From Endomychus coccineus (Eukaryota; Arthropoda; Insecta; Coleoptera; Endomychidae), in assembly GCA_958510875.1 (NCBI GenBank), contig OY294067.1, positions 151,850,962 to 151,914,961 of the forward strand: a stretch of 64,000 nucleotides of DNA, in the 5' to 3' direction. A program made the translations under genes and the position numbers. Below the pieces are notes generated by a model. It searched no databases. It was not told the DNA's origin and saw nothing but the letters and a program-made list of their open reading frames with translations. Positions 38,801 to 50,800 of the stretch are shown here, in pieces. Position 1 is the stretch's first letter. The number at the start of each line of letters is the position of its first letter.

Positions 38801-41800
38801 ACTTATTTTCAATACGGTGAGCAATATTTAGACAAATATTCGGCACAGCAATGGGATCTCCTATTTCAGCTACAATCGTTAACCTTGTTATGGAATGCCT
38901 AGAGGAATCTGTTATTAATTCATTAGATTTTCAACCCGTATTCTTTAAACGGTATGTAGATTGTCTTATGTGTGTTCCCAACGATAAAATTCAGTACGTG
39001 ATTGATAAATTCAACAATTCCACTGTTTACTTCAATTTACTTGTGAAATAAAAGTGAACAAAAACATAAATTTCCTAGATATAGGCATGCTGCAGATGTA
39101 AAAATAAAAACTTCGTGGTTTATTAAAGAAGTTTGGTCTCAACGTTATCTTCATTTCAATTCCGTTGCACCAACAGCTTATGAAAAAAAGTATGATAAGC
39201 AGCCTTACAGATCGCGCGGTTAAATTGTCCCACCCAGAAGACCGTCCCAAAAACTTAAAAATTGTTCGTAATACATTGGAAATGAATGCCTACCCAAAAA
39301 CGTTTTTCAATCCAATCATTAAAGAAATAATAAACAAAATCTATAATGGAACGTCATATATAAGTAACATAAAAGGTAATACAGATAATTATATAACATT
39401 ACCATACATTTCGGAGACCTCAAAGAAAATTGAAATTTTTTTAAAAAAGTATGATATAAATCTCGCGCATAAACCTACTAATTGTGTTGGAAAATTTTTC
39501 TTAAATCTAAAACCTTTAATACCTAAAGATAAACAAACCGACACAGTATACAAATTAAATTGTTTAGATTGCGATGGGACTTATACTGGAATCTCTAAGC
39601 AATTTTTACAAAAAAATAATGTATGGCCATAAGTATAGCACAAGAAATAAAATTTCCACCCCCCTTGCTAAACACTGCTTTGATTATAACCATCAATTCG
39701 ATTACAAAAATGTTAATATTTTAAGTAAGGAAACCAATTATTATAAAAGATGATTCACATAAAACGTGACTCCAAATCTGTTAATCATAGGACATTAAGT
39801 CAGATGTATACTAACTTAATTAATTAAAACTCTTGCAAATTCCTACATGCGTCTTTATAATGTTAAAAGTATATTTTAGGAAGAATGCTCAAAAGTAATG
39901 TTCCAATACAACCTTTTTCAAGTACTTCATAAATTGTTACATCTGGTTCGAGAGTAGATACTTAACGTGATAGTTTTGATCTTCAGTCGTTGAGACAATA
40001 TACCAACATGCGCTTGTATATTATAAGAATATTACTGAATAGTGGATTCTTGTTACATTTTATACTTGAAATATTTATGTGGTACAATTTCGATTATTCG
40101 TGGTTCTGTTCGTTTTGGCGACGTGGGCATTTTTAATTGAAATTGGTGCGATATGGACGCTTTGTGCTGATATAATTAGTTTCAAGAAATCTCGTTTTGG
40201 ACATAATAAGTCTTCTGATGATGGTCGTGAGAACGAAACGTACGTAAAGACAAAAATTAAAACAAAGTGTCAATGTGACTTATTTCCCGAGAATTTTATA
40301 TATAATTCATACTGGGTCAAGAATCTTTATTATTTTAATATTTCTGTTAATGAATATATTCCCGTTTCTCTTTTCAAAAGATTTGCTCCTATCATAATAT
40401 GTCTTATCATTTTTATTTATTCCTTCTTCCCTTGTTAATGCGTCTACTACTACGTTTCATTTCCCTCATATGTACTTAATTTCAAAATTGTATTATTGCT
40501 TCTTACATTAACAAAGTCCACCTATGAATTCGGCTATTCGCAAAATTATTAGCCATCATTGATGTTAACGCGATATGATCTGTTTCGATCGTAACCTTAT
40601 TTTCTATTAAATAAAAACGAAGTTTTTCAACGCAGAAGAAAATAATGGTTGCGAATTCTAGTTCAGTAACACTATAATTTCTCTCACGAGCTCTTGTCTG
40701 TCTTCAAATAAAACTAATTGGTACTTCTATATTATTGTGCACTTGAACTAAAGCTCCACCAAATCTTTGTTTTGATGCATCAGTTTTTAATGAAAAAGGA
40801 AATTCATAATTTGGATGGTATACTTTTAATGTCTGGGCAAATTCATCTTCTATATTGTTTTGCACTTGAACTGAAGCTCTCCTAAATCTTTGTTTTGACG
40901 CATCTGTTTTTAATAAAAAAGAAAAATCATAATTTGGACGGTATACTTTTAATCTCTGGGCAAATTCTTTCAGAGTCTGAAATACTTCCTGTTTTTCCTC
41001 ATTCCACCTCCATTTTACCCGTTTACAATGATTCTACTAATTTTAATTATTTCTTATTGGAGCTTCATATTGTGGCACAGAGTATTTGTTTAAGGTTCTT
41101 GCATGTAAACATAATCGAATATACCCATTTGATTTCTTTACTACTTCGATTATATTTTATTCTAACATTTCATCAATTTTTCTCTAACTTCATCTATATA
41201 ACAATATGAAATTTGGTATGTTTTACTCTTAAAAATTTTAATCGTTTGAACTTTAAAATGATGAGTGTATTTATCTGCAATTCTGACTTCATTGGAAATT
41301 AAAGTCTTATATTAATAGATTATTTCATTTATTACCCCTATATTTTGCAGATACCTTGATATGTGCAAAATTTTGTTCAAATTCATGATCAACTGATCTG
41401 TGATTATTGTTCACTAGTTTATCACCCCCCTTCGGAATGATAACTAATTGCTAATTCCCTTCTTCAAAATTATGATCTCCCTGATATCTCAACTAATTTT
41501 TCTTCATAATCAATTTTGACATTATGTATCTATCTGTGCTAATCCATTCTTCATAATTGAAATTTCAGATCCTGTACATAATAATATTTCCCAATTTTTT
41601 CCCCTGACTTTCCCTTGTATTTTAATTAAACCCATTCCATTGTCTTTTTCCATTACATGATCTTGTTCTAAAAATTCTCTTAGATGTTCATAAGAGAGTA
41701 CATTTATTTGATATTCGTGCCTATCTAAAAATCCTGGTTTTGACCATTCTGTTCCCCTTCGTTTTACGATTATTGTTACTTTGATCTACAGGATTCTGTT

Positions 41801-44800
41801 CTACTTCTTCACGTTTAATCCTATTACAGTTTCCTACGATTATCTTGATTATTTTCCCTATTTTCAAATCTTTCCTGTCTAATTTGTTCGCTATTATACT
41901 GAATCTATTTTCGTTTTGGTTATTATGCCTCTGATTATTATTGGGTCTATTATTTTTATTTCTATTATTGTATTCCCTGTTATTATCATTATTCCTGTAA
42001 CTGTACCTATTATAATTGTACCTAACCTGATTTTTCTGTTGCCCATTATTCCAGTTTTTCCTTCTCTGATACCTCTTTGACCATAATTATTCCTAGGATT
42101 AAATCTCTCCTTTAATAACTATTTCTTTGATTATGTCTTACATTATTCCTGTTATTTCTATTATTATTATTTCTAAAAGAATTTTCCTGATACCTATCCC
42201 TTCTATCTATTTCGTTCGATAGTCTAATGAGTGATTCATTATTTTAATATTGCAATTGCTATAGCTTCAGATATTTGCTCTTTAAAATGCCTAGCTATAT
42301 GTAATACAATTTCCTCCTATTGCGTTATTTGTGTAGATATTGAGCTTGGTTATATAATGCATAGTTATACATTGATTTCCCTCTATTTTTCAAATATTTT
42401 TGGAAATACTCTTTCTGTGCACTGTGATTGTATTTTCTCACTAAAAATTCCTCATTAAAATCCTCTACACTATTGATTTCCCTCTTTGAAATTATATCAT
42501 AGTAAAGGATCTCCTATTTTAATTTATCCCTTACCATTTTCCTTATTGATTCCAAACCTCTTACATTTTTCTATTCTCATTACCCTTGAATTTAATATTT
42601 TCTCTATCTTGGATGCTAAACTCTACATGTACCCTATCATATTTCATTCTTTCTAATCTTTTCATCCTTTCCTCCTGTTCTTCCAATGCTTTACTCTGAT
42701 TCTTCTCAATCTCATTGACCTTTTCCTCAACATTTTCTATTAACATTTTTCCTATATCACTCATTCTATTGCTAATAAAATTATTCCCTGTTCTCTGTTA
42801 TTCATTTTTGCACCTATCTCTTTATCTTATATGACTATTTTCTTATTCATACATGTCTCTACATGTTTCCTAACTTCAACTTTCTCTACTGGTATAATCC
42901 GTTTCACTTCCTCATATTTTTCCTCGCACTTTCCCTCACATTTCTCATTCGCTCTTTTTAATTCTTTCCTTACACCTGCCATACATTCTAATCTAATTCT
43001 AATCTTCTATCCAAAGTTTCATTCATATTCTTATGACTTTACCTTTTTATTCATTTCATCTAATTTTCTATTAAAATTTTCATCCATATTTTTATTTTCT
43101 CCTTTCGTTTCTTTAAAATTCTCATTCATTTGACGCATCATCATTTCAAGCATACTTTTCATTTGTACTTCACTTTCATCTACTACTGATCTTTCTACAC
43201 TTACTTCCTTTTTAATAAGAGTTTAGTACAGGTTATTTCCAATATTTAAAAACAAAATCATTCTTAGAAAATTAAAATTTGAGGGAAATTTGAGGTTGGG
43301 TTGCCAGATGTTTTCAATAACAAATGTAGCTTGAGAAAAGTGAAAGAATTTCTAAAATAAATATACGACAATTCACACTCACTTCAACGAGATACCATAC
43401 ACCTGCATGGTCAAGATGGTTAATAATTTCACATAGTTCAAAAGAAAATCATAAACCTGTCAATATGAATAACCAATGTAGGAAGGGAAACGAATGATAG
43501 CTATATTGTTAATGTTAACCAAATCATTTCATTTAATTTCGATCCCCTAGGTTCATCCTGGTTGGATATCAATTTAATAATCTTAGTTTTATTTCTCTTT
43601 TAGTTAATTTAGATTATCTAAGGTTGTGTTATTTGAGTTTAGATTTTGATCTTAGTTTTGTGCTTATTAATAATAAAGTTAATTATAATATTAATTTTTA
43701 TTATCTTTAATTATCATAGACCTTTTATTATTATCATTATCATTAAATTGTTAGTTTTATTATAAAATTTTATTGTTGTTGTTGAGTACAAGTTATCTGA
43801 TTCATATTAGCGTTTACCCCTTCCACTTACCTAACAGAGTGTTAAAAATGTCTTGTGAAAGAAAAGGGTAATGTCAATGATATTTTTCACGTTTATTCTG
43901 ATTAATCAATGACTGGAATCAAACTCCAACGTGTCATGGTTCTCTAAATTAAATGGACATACTGTTAATGAATGAATAGGTTGAGGATTAGGAATAGGTA
44001 ATTCCTTAAGTAAAGTTTTATAGTGTTTCATCACTTTCCATTGTCAAACCCTAATAATCCAGAAGTTTCCTGTCTATCTCCTTGATCTTTATCTTTCCTT
44101 GTACTACCCCTTATTTCCACTTTATTACTTACTTTATTTACTTTCAAACTAATTCTTATCTCAGTACCGTAATTCAATTTTGAAATCTAGCTACTGTTCT
44201 CGCTTATGAAGGGGCGCCAATTATAAAAAAAAATTTGATTGTTTTAATTAAGTTTTGTCTATTAACACTTGCTACACTTTGTTGGTGTCAATTAATTTAA
44301 AATTCTATTTACTTATGAATTTATATTTGAAATCTTTAATAGATTTTTGATTTGTTATTCCGGCTAGCTATGTGAATCAATTTTACCATAACCCTTTAAA
44401 TTTGCATGAGACTCTACTTTGATTATCAAATCGAAATTTGTGTAGTTGTCATATTGTACTTACCTCAAAATATTGGTCAAAAGAAGGAATATAATCCAGG
44501 ACAGCCAAAGTCTTGAATACACTAAAAATATCTTGTGGTCTACAGAGGGCACAGTTCTCCGCAACCCATTTAACTAACGCATCTAAAATAACTGGAATAA
44601 AAAAATCTTAGTTTTAGTGGAATTTTCCAGTATTTGATATTAATAACAGAAACTTAACAAGAAAGCGATGAAAATCCTCAAAATACTACATGAATGAGAT
44701 TTTGAAGATAGCCCTCTCTATTTTACAATTTTCATAGTACCATGAAGCATGACTCACCTGGATTGTTATACCTTAATAATCCCAAGCTAGTTAGAATAGA

Positions 44801-47800
44801 TCCAATTGCAGCACTTTTGCGAACCGGATTTTCAAGTTCGAGACAAACGTCATTAACAATACGTGACAACAAGTTATCATCCACAAAATTCAGAGTTGCC
44901 ATACTATATAGCAAGTCAGCACTCTGCTTCAAGTTTAGACAACCAGGACAACTTGTTATGTTGAAAGAAAGTGCTCGCAATAGCAATGTTGAACGTCTTC
45001 TCTTCGCTGATAACGTTGACATAACCTGCAATTTTTATATTTCAGAATACTCAACAGAACAAAGAAAGTGCTCAATGTCGAAATACTAAATTGAAGGTAG
45101 CCTATAGGTTGTTTGCAACAGTAATTATATTTTAACGGTTTCTTTCCAAATATATTCTATTCTGTATATTCTTCTAGGTCGAGTGTTTGTTTTAAATACC
45201 GTTCAGTTTCATTTAATATTTATTCGCATTGTTCATATTTTGAATAAATTTTATTATTGGAATTCTGGATGTGTGGTGTGTGGTATGTTGACCTCTTCTC
45301 TCGTTGTCTGTACGTCTGTGTATCGGAAGGATATCCAGAAGCTCAATTATTGTCCAAGCAATAGACGACGACCTAATGTTAAATTTGCAGAAATTAATAC
45401 CTGGAAAAAATATAAGCGTATAGAAAATTTAATTTAGAGGCGAGTTTCTGGTTCATACAACTCGCTCCGAAATGGCGAGCATAAAATAAAAAATTGGCAA
45501 AGTTGCAAAAAGCGGTTTTTATCGATATAATTATCGATATCTTCAATACTTTTCGAGTTATATTGAAAAATTCGTTAAAAATCGGGCTATTGACGAAGTC
45601 GTTAACTATAACGTTTCCAAACTTGTTATTTGCTGTACGTATAGCCCATGGCAAGCTTAAAAAGTGCTTTTTTTAATTTAAAATATTGATAATTTTCCGA
45701 AATATACCGATTTTTTGAAAAACAGGCGCTCTCATAAATTGGCTAGATCTTCCCAGCGGATTGTCCTAGAGGTCCTAGGATTCTGGGCTTATTTCCTTCT
45801 TGAAGAGCTGTGCTATAATGTTATTAAGGAAATATAGCGATTTTTCGAATTTTAAGGGTAAAAAAATTACTGAAAAAATTACACTTTTTTTGAACATGTT
45901 TTTTTCAGATAAGTTTTACAATTTTTATTTTAGGGAAATCGATTCCTGACATTTTTTCACGAGTTACAAAAAAAAAATTTTCATCTACGACCTTCTGAAC
46001 CAGAGATAATTTTTTTATTTCAAAAAAATCTGTAGACGCAATAAACATTTTACAGAAGATGTTAATGTTAAATACTTACATTTTCAATAAGAAAATACTA
46101 GGATATGTTTTATTGATTTATAGTATTAGAAATTGAGTAACAAAGTGAAGCATACGCGGCTGCCAGAGCGAGCGGCTGAGTGGGGGAAACTGATTTCGTG
46201 CGTCCAAAGTGGGTTGTGCTTGCAAAATCTTCAATATCTCGGCTTCTGGATCACTTACAATACTTTTGTACTTAATCTGTAGTAGCTCGACGAAATAAAC
46301 ACGGTTATAGTATTTATTTTCGCCTTAGAAGCAAAATAGACTCGAACATATTTTTTTTACATTTCTAATTTGTTTTACTTTTACGTCATTTAATTTATTA
46401 GTTATCATTAAAACAGTATTTTCCTTGTAATACCTCGAATGTTTTGCTTACTGAATCATACTGACGTTATGCTTGCGGATCTCTTTAACAATTATTTAAT
46501 TAGGTATTTCAGTAAACAATTTTTTATGATACAAAATTAAATAGATGCAACATATTAAGATAAGTTTGAAATTTCATTTATTTACGAAATTATTATAAAA
46601 TATTTATAAAATCCTTACAATCAAAGTAACAGTATACAGCAGTCTTATATTAGTTTTCACAAGTGTCGCACAACAAGCATAACATCAGTATGATTCACTA
46701 AGCAAAAAACCATATTCCCAGATTAATACAAGAGGATTTTTGTACGTGATCCAAAAGCCGAGATATTTAAGATTTTGCAAGCACAAGCCACTTTGAACGC
46801 ACGAAATCGGTTCCCCCCACTCCGCCGCACGCTCTGGCAGCCGAGTACGCTTCACTTTGTTACTCAATTTCTAATACTATAAATCAATAAAACATATCCT
46901 AGTATTTTTTTATTGAAAATGTAGGTATTTAAAATTAACATCCATAATGTACACTTCTGTAAAATGTTTATTGCGTCTTACAAATTGTTTTGAAATAAAA
47001 AAAATTATATCTGGTTCAGAAGGTTGTAGAAGAAATATTTTTTCTTGGTAACTCGTGAAAAAATGTCAGGAATCGATTTCCGTCAAGAACATCTCCCTAA
47101 AATAAAAATTTCAAAACTTATCTGAAAAAAACATGTTCAAAAAAGTGTAATTTTTTCAAAGTCATTTTTTTTTATCCTTAATATTCGAAAAATCGCTATA
47201 TTTCTTTGATAACATTAGAGCACAGCTCTTCAAGAAGGAAATAAGCCCAGAATCGTTACTGTAGGACAATCCGCTGAGAAGACCTAGCCAATTTATGAGC
47301 CTTTTTTTCGAAAAATCGATATATTTAAAAAAATTATTATTTCAAATTAAAAAAAAAACACTCTTTAAGCTTGCCATGGACTATACGTACAGTAAATAAC
47401 AAGTATACAAACATAATAGTTAACGACTTCTCGATACCCCTATTTTAAACGGTTTTTTCAATTTAACTGGAAAAGTATGCAAGATATCGATAATTATCAT
47501 GGGAGTTAATCGGTAGATCTATTTGATACCTACAACTTTCTCATTCAACTTTTTTTGATCCGAGCAGTTTTTTAATTATTCAAGAAAAATCCCTTTTTGC
47601 AACTGTGCCAATTTTTTAGGTTATGTTTGCCATTTCGGATCGACTTGTATGAAACAGAAACTCACTTTTAAATTTAATTTTCTATATGCTCATATTTTTT
47701 TTCCAGGTATTCATTTCTGCACGCACTTCTGTCTAATGCTTGGACTATTAGAAAGAAAAGGTTAAATATGCAAGCAAGATAAATGTCGGAAAAACAAGCG

Positions 47801-50800
47801 ATCACGCGGTGATTATTTAAATGGTTGATTTGAACAATACGCGTTATTTTGAACGATACGAAATTTTTTATCAGAAAGACTACAAATCCTATAACAGCTA
47901 TGAGAATGTACTATGTATATTTCATTTATTGCAATAATTATAATTACCCGGAATTATTGAACTACGTTAGTTTATGCGTGTTTCTAATTGAATGGAATAA
48001 ACTATTCATATGAATGAGCATATTGAATAAATGTCTATTGCACGCTTTCCTTCTATCATCTTCGGAAACTTATGATCGTTTTCTACCTGACCAAAACTAA
48101 ATAAATAAATCAGATTTTGAGCTTCGTTGCATTCCCATTAAGTTCGATTAAAAATGGAAGAATGCAATCTTTACATTTGTAATTCTCATCGAGAATTCAC
48201 ACGGAAGAAGAAAGAAAAAACCTAATATAAAGGTAAGATACCCTAACCTTAAATAAAACTTTTCATTCTTCATCGAGAAGTTAGTGCAATGAAAATAAAA
48301 CTTCTTTGGAACGGCCAACTAAAAATTCTTGAAATGAAAATACTTCTTCGGAACGGCATACTGAAACTTCTTGAAATGAAAATGCTCCTTCTTCGGAACG
48401 GCAAATTAAAAGTTCTTGAAATGAAAACACTTCTTCGGAAAGACAAACTAAAACATCTTGAAATGAAAATGCTTCTTCGGAACGGTTAACTAATATTTCT
48501 TGAAACAAAAATACTTCGTGGGAACGGAACTTCTTAGAAATATTTTCGCTGACATGAGCACATCCGGTAGCATGTTCACTGCGATCTCGGCGGTACAATG
48601 ACCGGTTTATAGCCTGTCACTGACTTTTCACTGGTCTCATCGAAGGGGGCCGGTAACTGCGAATTTGGCTTATTCTGGTTTTCGGTATGGATTATCTTCG
48701 AGGACGGAGTGTCCGACCAATGTATTAACATTACGCCTACTTTTCCGCATCGGGAGAAAAATATTCGTACTGTTCGGCTGCAACTTTCCCTTCGGCGTTC
48801 TGGACAGCCACATCGTCAACATAATTCCCATAACCGGTCGGGTAAGTATATCACTTTATTTTCAGGGTACGGTTTGTTCTCTGTACCGGATTGCATTGCG
48901 GAGTGTATGTAGTAGTTAGGCGGTGTTTAATTCCTAACTCCTTCATGAGTCTTGAAAATTTTACTTTCATGCTGCGTCACATTATCCGGTTTCCGGACAT
49001 CCAAAACGAGTTATTATTTCCTCATAAAAAGCCTGGGTTACAGCTTGTGCGGTGGCTTGTCTTAACGGTTTGCACTGTATCCACTGTATCCAACGGAGAT
49101 GCTTTTTCAATAAGGCGGCCAAAGGACGGATAATTTTCTAAAACGACGATATGAAACGGCGGTACAGGCTTGGAATCTGTTTGATAGCTTTGATCTTTTC
49201 AGGGTCGGTATGAATACCCTCGGCGGTGACTACATGTCCCGGATATTTTATTAGCGAGCGTCAAAATTGACATTTCTTCAAATTAAAAGATGCTGATACG
49301 GTTACCGTGACTTGCTACTCGGTGATTTTCAATATTCGTTCAGTAAGTTAGACGGATTCTGATGGTGAATAGTCGAACTTTCAGAGTATTGTAGCGGGAA
49401 AAGAAACTAACGAAAAAATGTCCGATATAAAAATTCTGAAAATGAGGGAAATGTGGAGGTTCTTTCAACCTTTAGACGAAATTCAAGCTGAATATAATAT
49501 GAGTAAGGCAACAATATCTTACAAAAAGTCAATACGTTTTTTCTTTCATAATTGTTTCAATTTTCTAAATACTTATATTATATAATGTATATTATATTTT
49601 GATGTCCTTGTTTGCAATGAAGAAAAGTCATGTTCTTTCTATGTCACTTCTCTAATATACTTTCATTATTTAAGCGTATTTGTCAGTATATCAGTGATTA
49701 TTTCACTTATGCTAAAATAGCGTGTTATGATTGGTTGAAATTTTTGTGTTGATAAATGAAAACATCATGTTTTCGATTTTGTAGTTCGGCTCTTGATTGG
49801 CTACTGGATATGTATATGATGTGTTTTCGATTTTGTAGTTCGATTCCTGATTAGTTATTATCAAAACACAAACTTACCACTAGCAAGCTGCTATAATGAC
49901 ACAACACCAAACTTTAACCAAAACTAAATAAGCACTCACTATTAATTCATATCAACTTCACAATTTTCGACAAATTTTGCATACTCGTTGATTAATCAAA
50001 TCACTAAATCAAAATGTTATCAAAACATAACCTCGAGCGAGAAGCAGTAGACTAGACATGCAATGACGAAACTACGAATGACGCGCTCTGTGATTAGTAA
50101 CTGAAATAGAGGGATGTTTGAAATATCAAGTAAATGTTTTGTTAGTTGCATAATTTCAGAACTAAATGCGGGATTAATGTTCCTAGTTAAATTGAATAGT
50201 AGGCTGTAACGTAAATGAAGGAAATTAACAATAACTCTTGAATCGAATTTACACGTCAAAATGAGTGATAAGAGCCGCTTCGGTGATTATAATCTTGAAC
50301 AAATAAGAAATGAAATTAAAGACCTAATACCGCAAAATACCATTCGGTCCAAAAAATACATTTGGAAACAATTCACAGAATTTTGTGAAAAACGAAATCA
50401 CCTTCTAGAAGAAAATACATCGAATGAAAAACTTGCGGACATCCTTACTGAATGGGCATTCAATGTGCGAAAGATCGATGGAAGTGAGTATAAGGAAATG
50501 GTAGTGAAAACTATGTGGAATACTACTGCCAAATTGCTCCAAGAGAAATATTATAACGAATACAACCGTACTTTAGATCCATTCAAAGATATACCTTTTC
50601 AAGTTGCTAGAAATGCCAGGAATATGAAAAGGAACTTTTCATTCTTCATCGAGAAGTTAGTGCAATGAAAATAAAACTTCTTTGGAACGGCCAACTAAAA
50701 ATTCTTGAAATGAAAATACTTCTTCGGAACGGCATACTGAAACTTCTTGAAATGAAAATGCTCCTTCTTCGGAACGGCAAATTAAAAGTTCTTGAAATGA

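Larger units (their letters stand above)
38750..40330 (+). mobile_element. Penelope-like element, 5'-truncated, with 3' terminal repeat and hammerhead
   Basis: Continuous plus-strand order: RT palm (38755-39050), RT thumb and connector (39165-39500), GIY-YIG domain (39500-39780), then a 3' non-coding region whose part 40010-40330 is the same repeat seen at 12240-13570. Telling features are the RT and GIY-YIG in one unit without RNase H or integrase. Frames are broken, and the RT catalytic box is mutated to YVDC. Confidence 0.85.
40450..44225 (-). mobile_element. Ty3/Gypsy retrotransposon, decayed
   Basis: On the minus strand from right to left: primer-binding-like TTGGCGCCCC (44220-44211), leader, Gag (about 43200-42000), protease (about 41650-41550), RT tail and RNase H (41050-40500). 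The integrase is missing, so the element is 3'-truncated. Stops are dense throughout. A second candidate primer-binding-like site (TGGCAACCCAACC, about 43316-43304) complicates where the 5' LTR lies; an internal deletion or nested LTR is possible. Confidence 0.72.
48257..50632 (+). repeat. Tandem duplication, unit 1 (2376 bp)
   Basis: Identical to 50633-53008 apart from a handful of substitutions (for example near 48713, 49063, 49125 and 49132). The unit spans a minisatellite, Gypsy integrase and RT remnants, the upstream region of the recombinase gene and the first part of that gene. The junction at 50632/50633 cuts the recombinase frame. Confidence 0.93.

Noticed and set aside
48285..48520. 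CRISPR-like array appearance
   Set aside because: Units are contiguous diverged tandem copies with no unique spacers, in a eukaryotic intron.
48281..48598. 105-codon minus frame with SFQE repeats, also at 50657-50974
   Set aside because: Pure minisatellite translation, present on both strands; no initiation or homology support.
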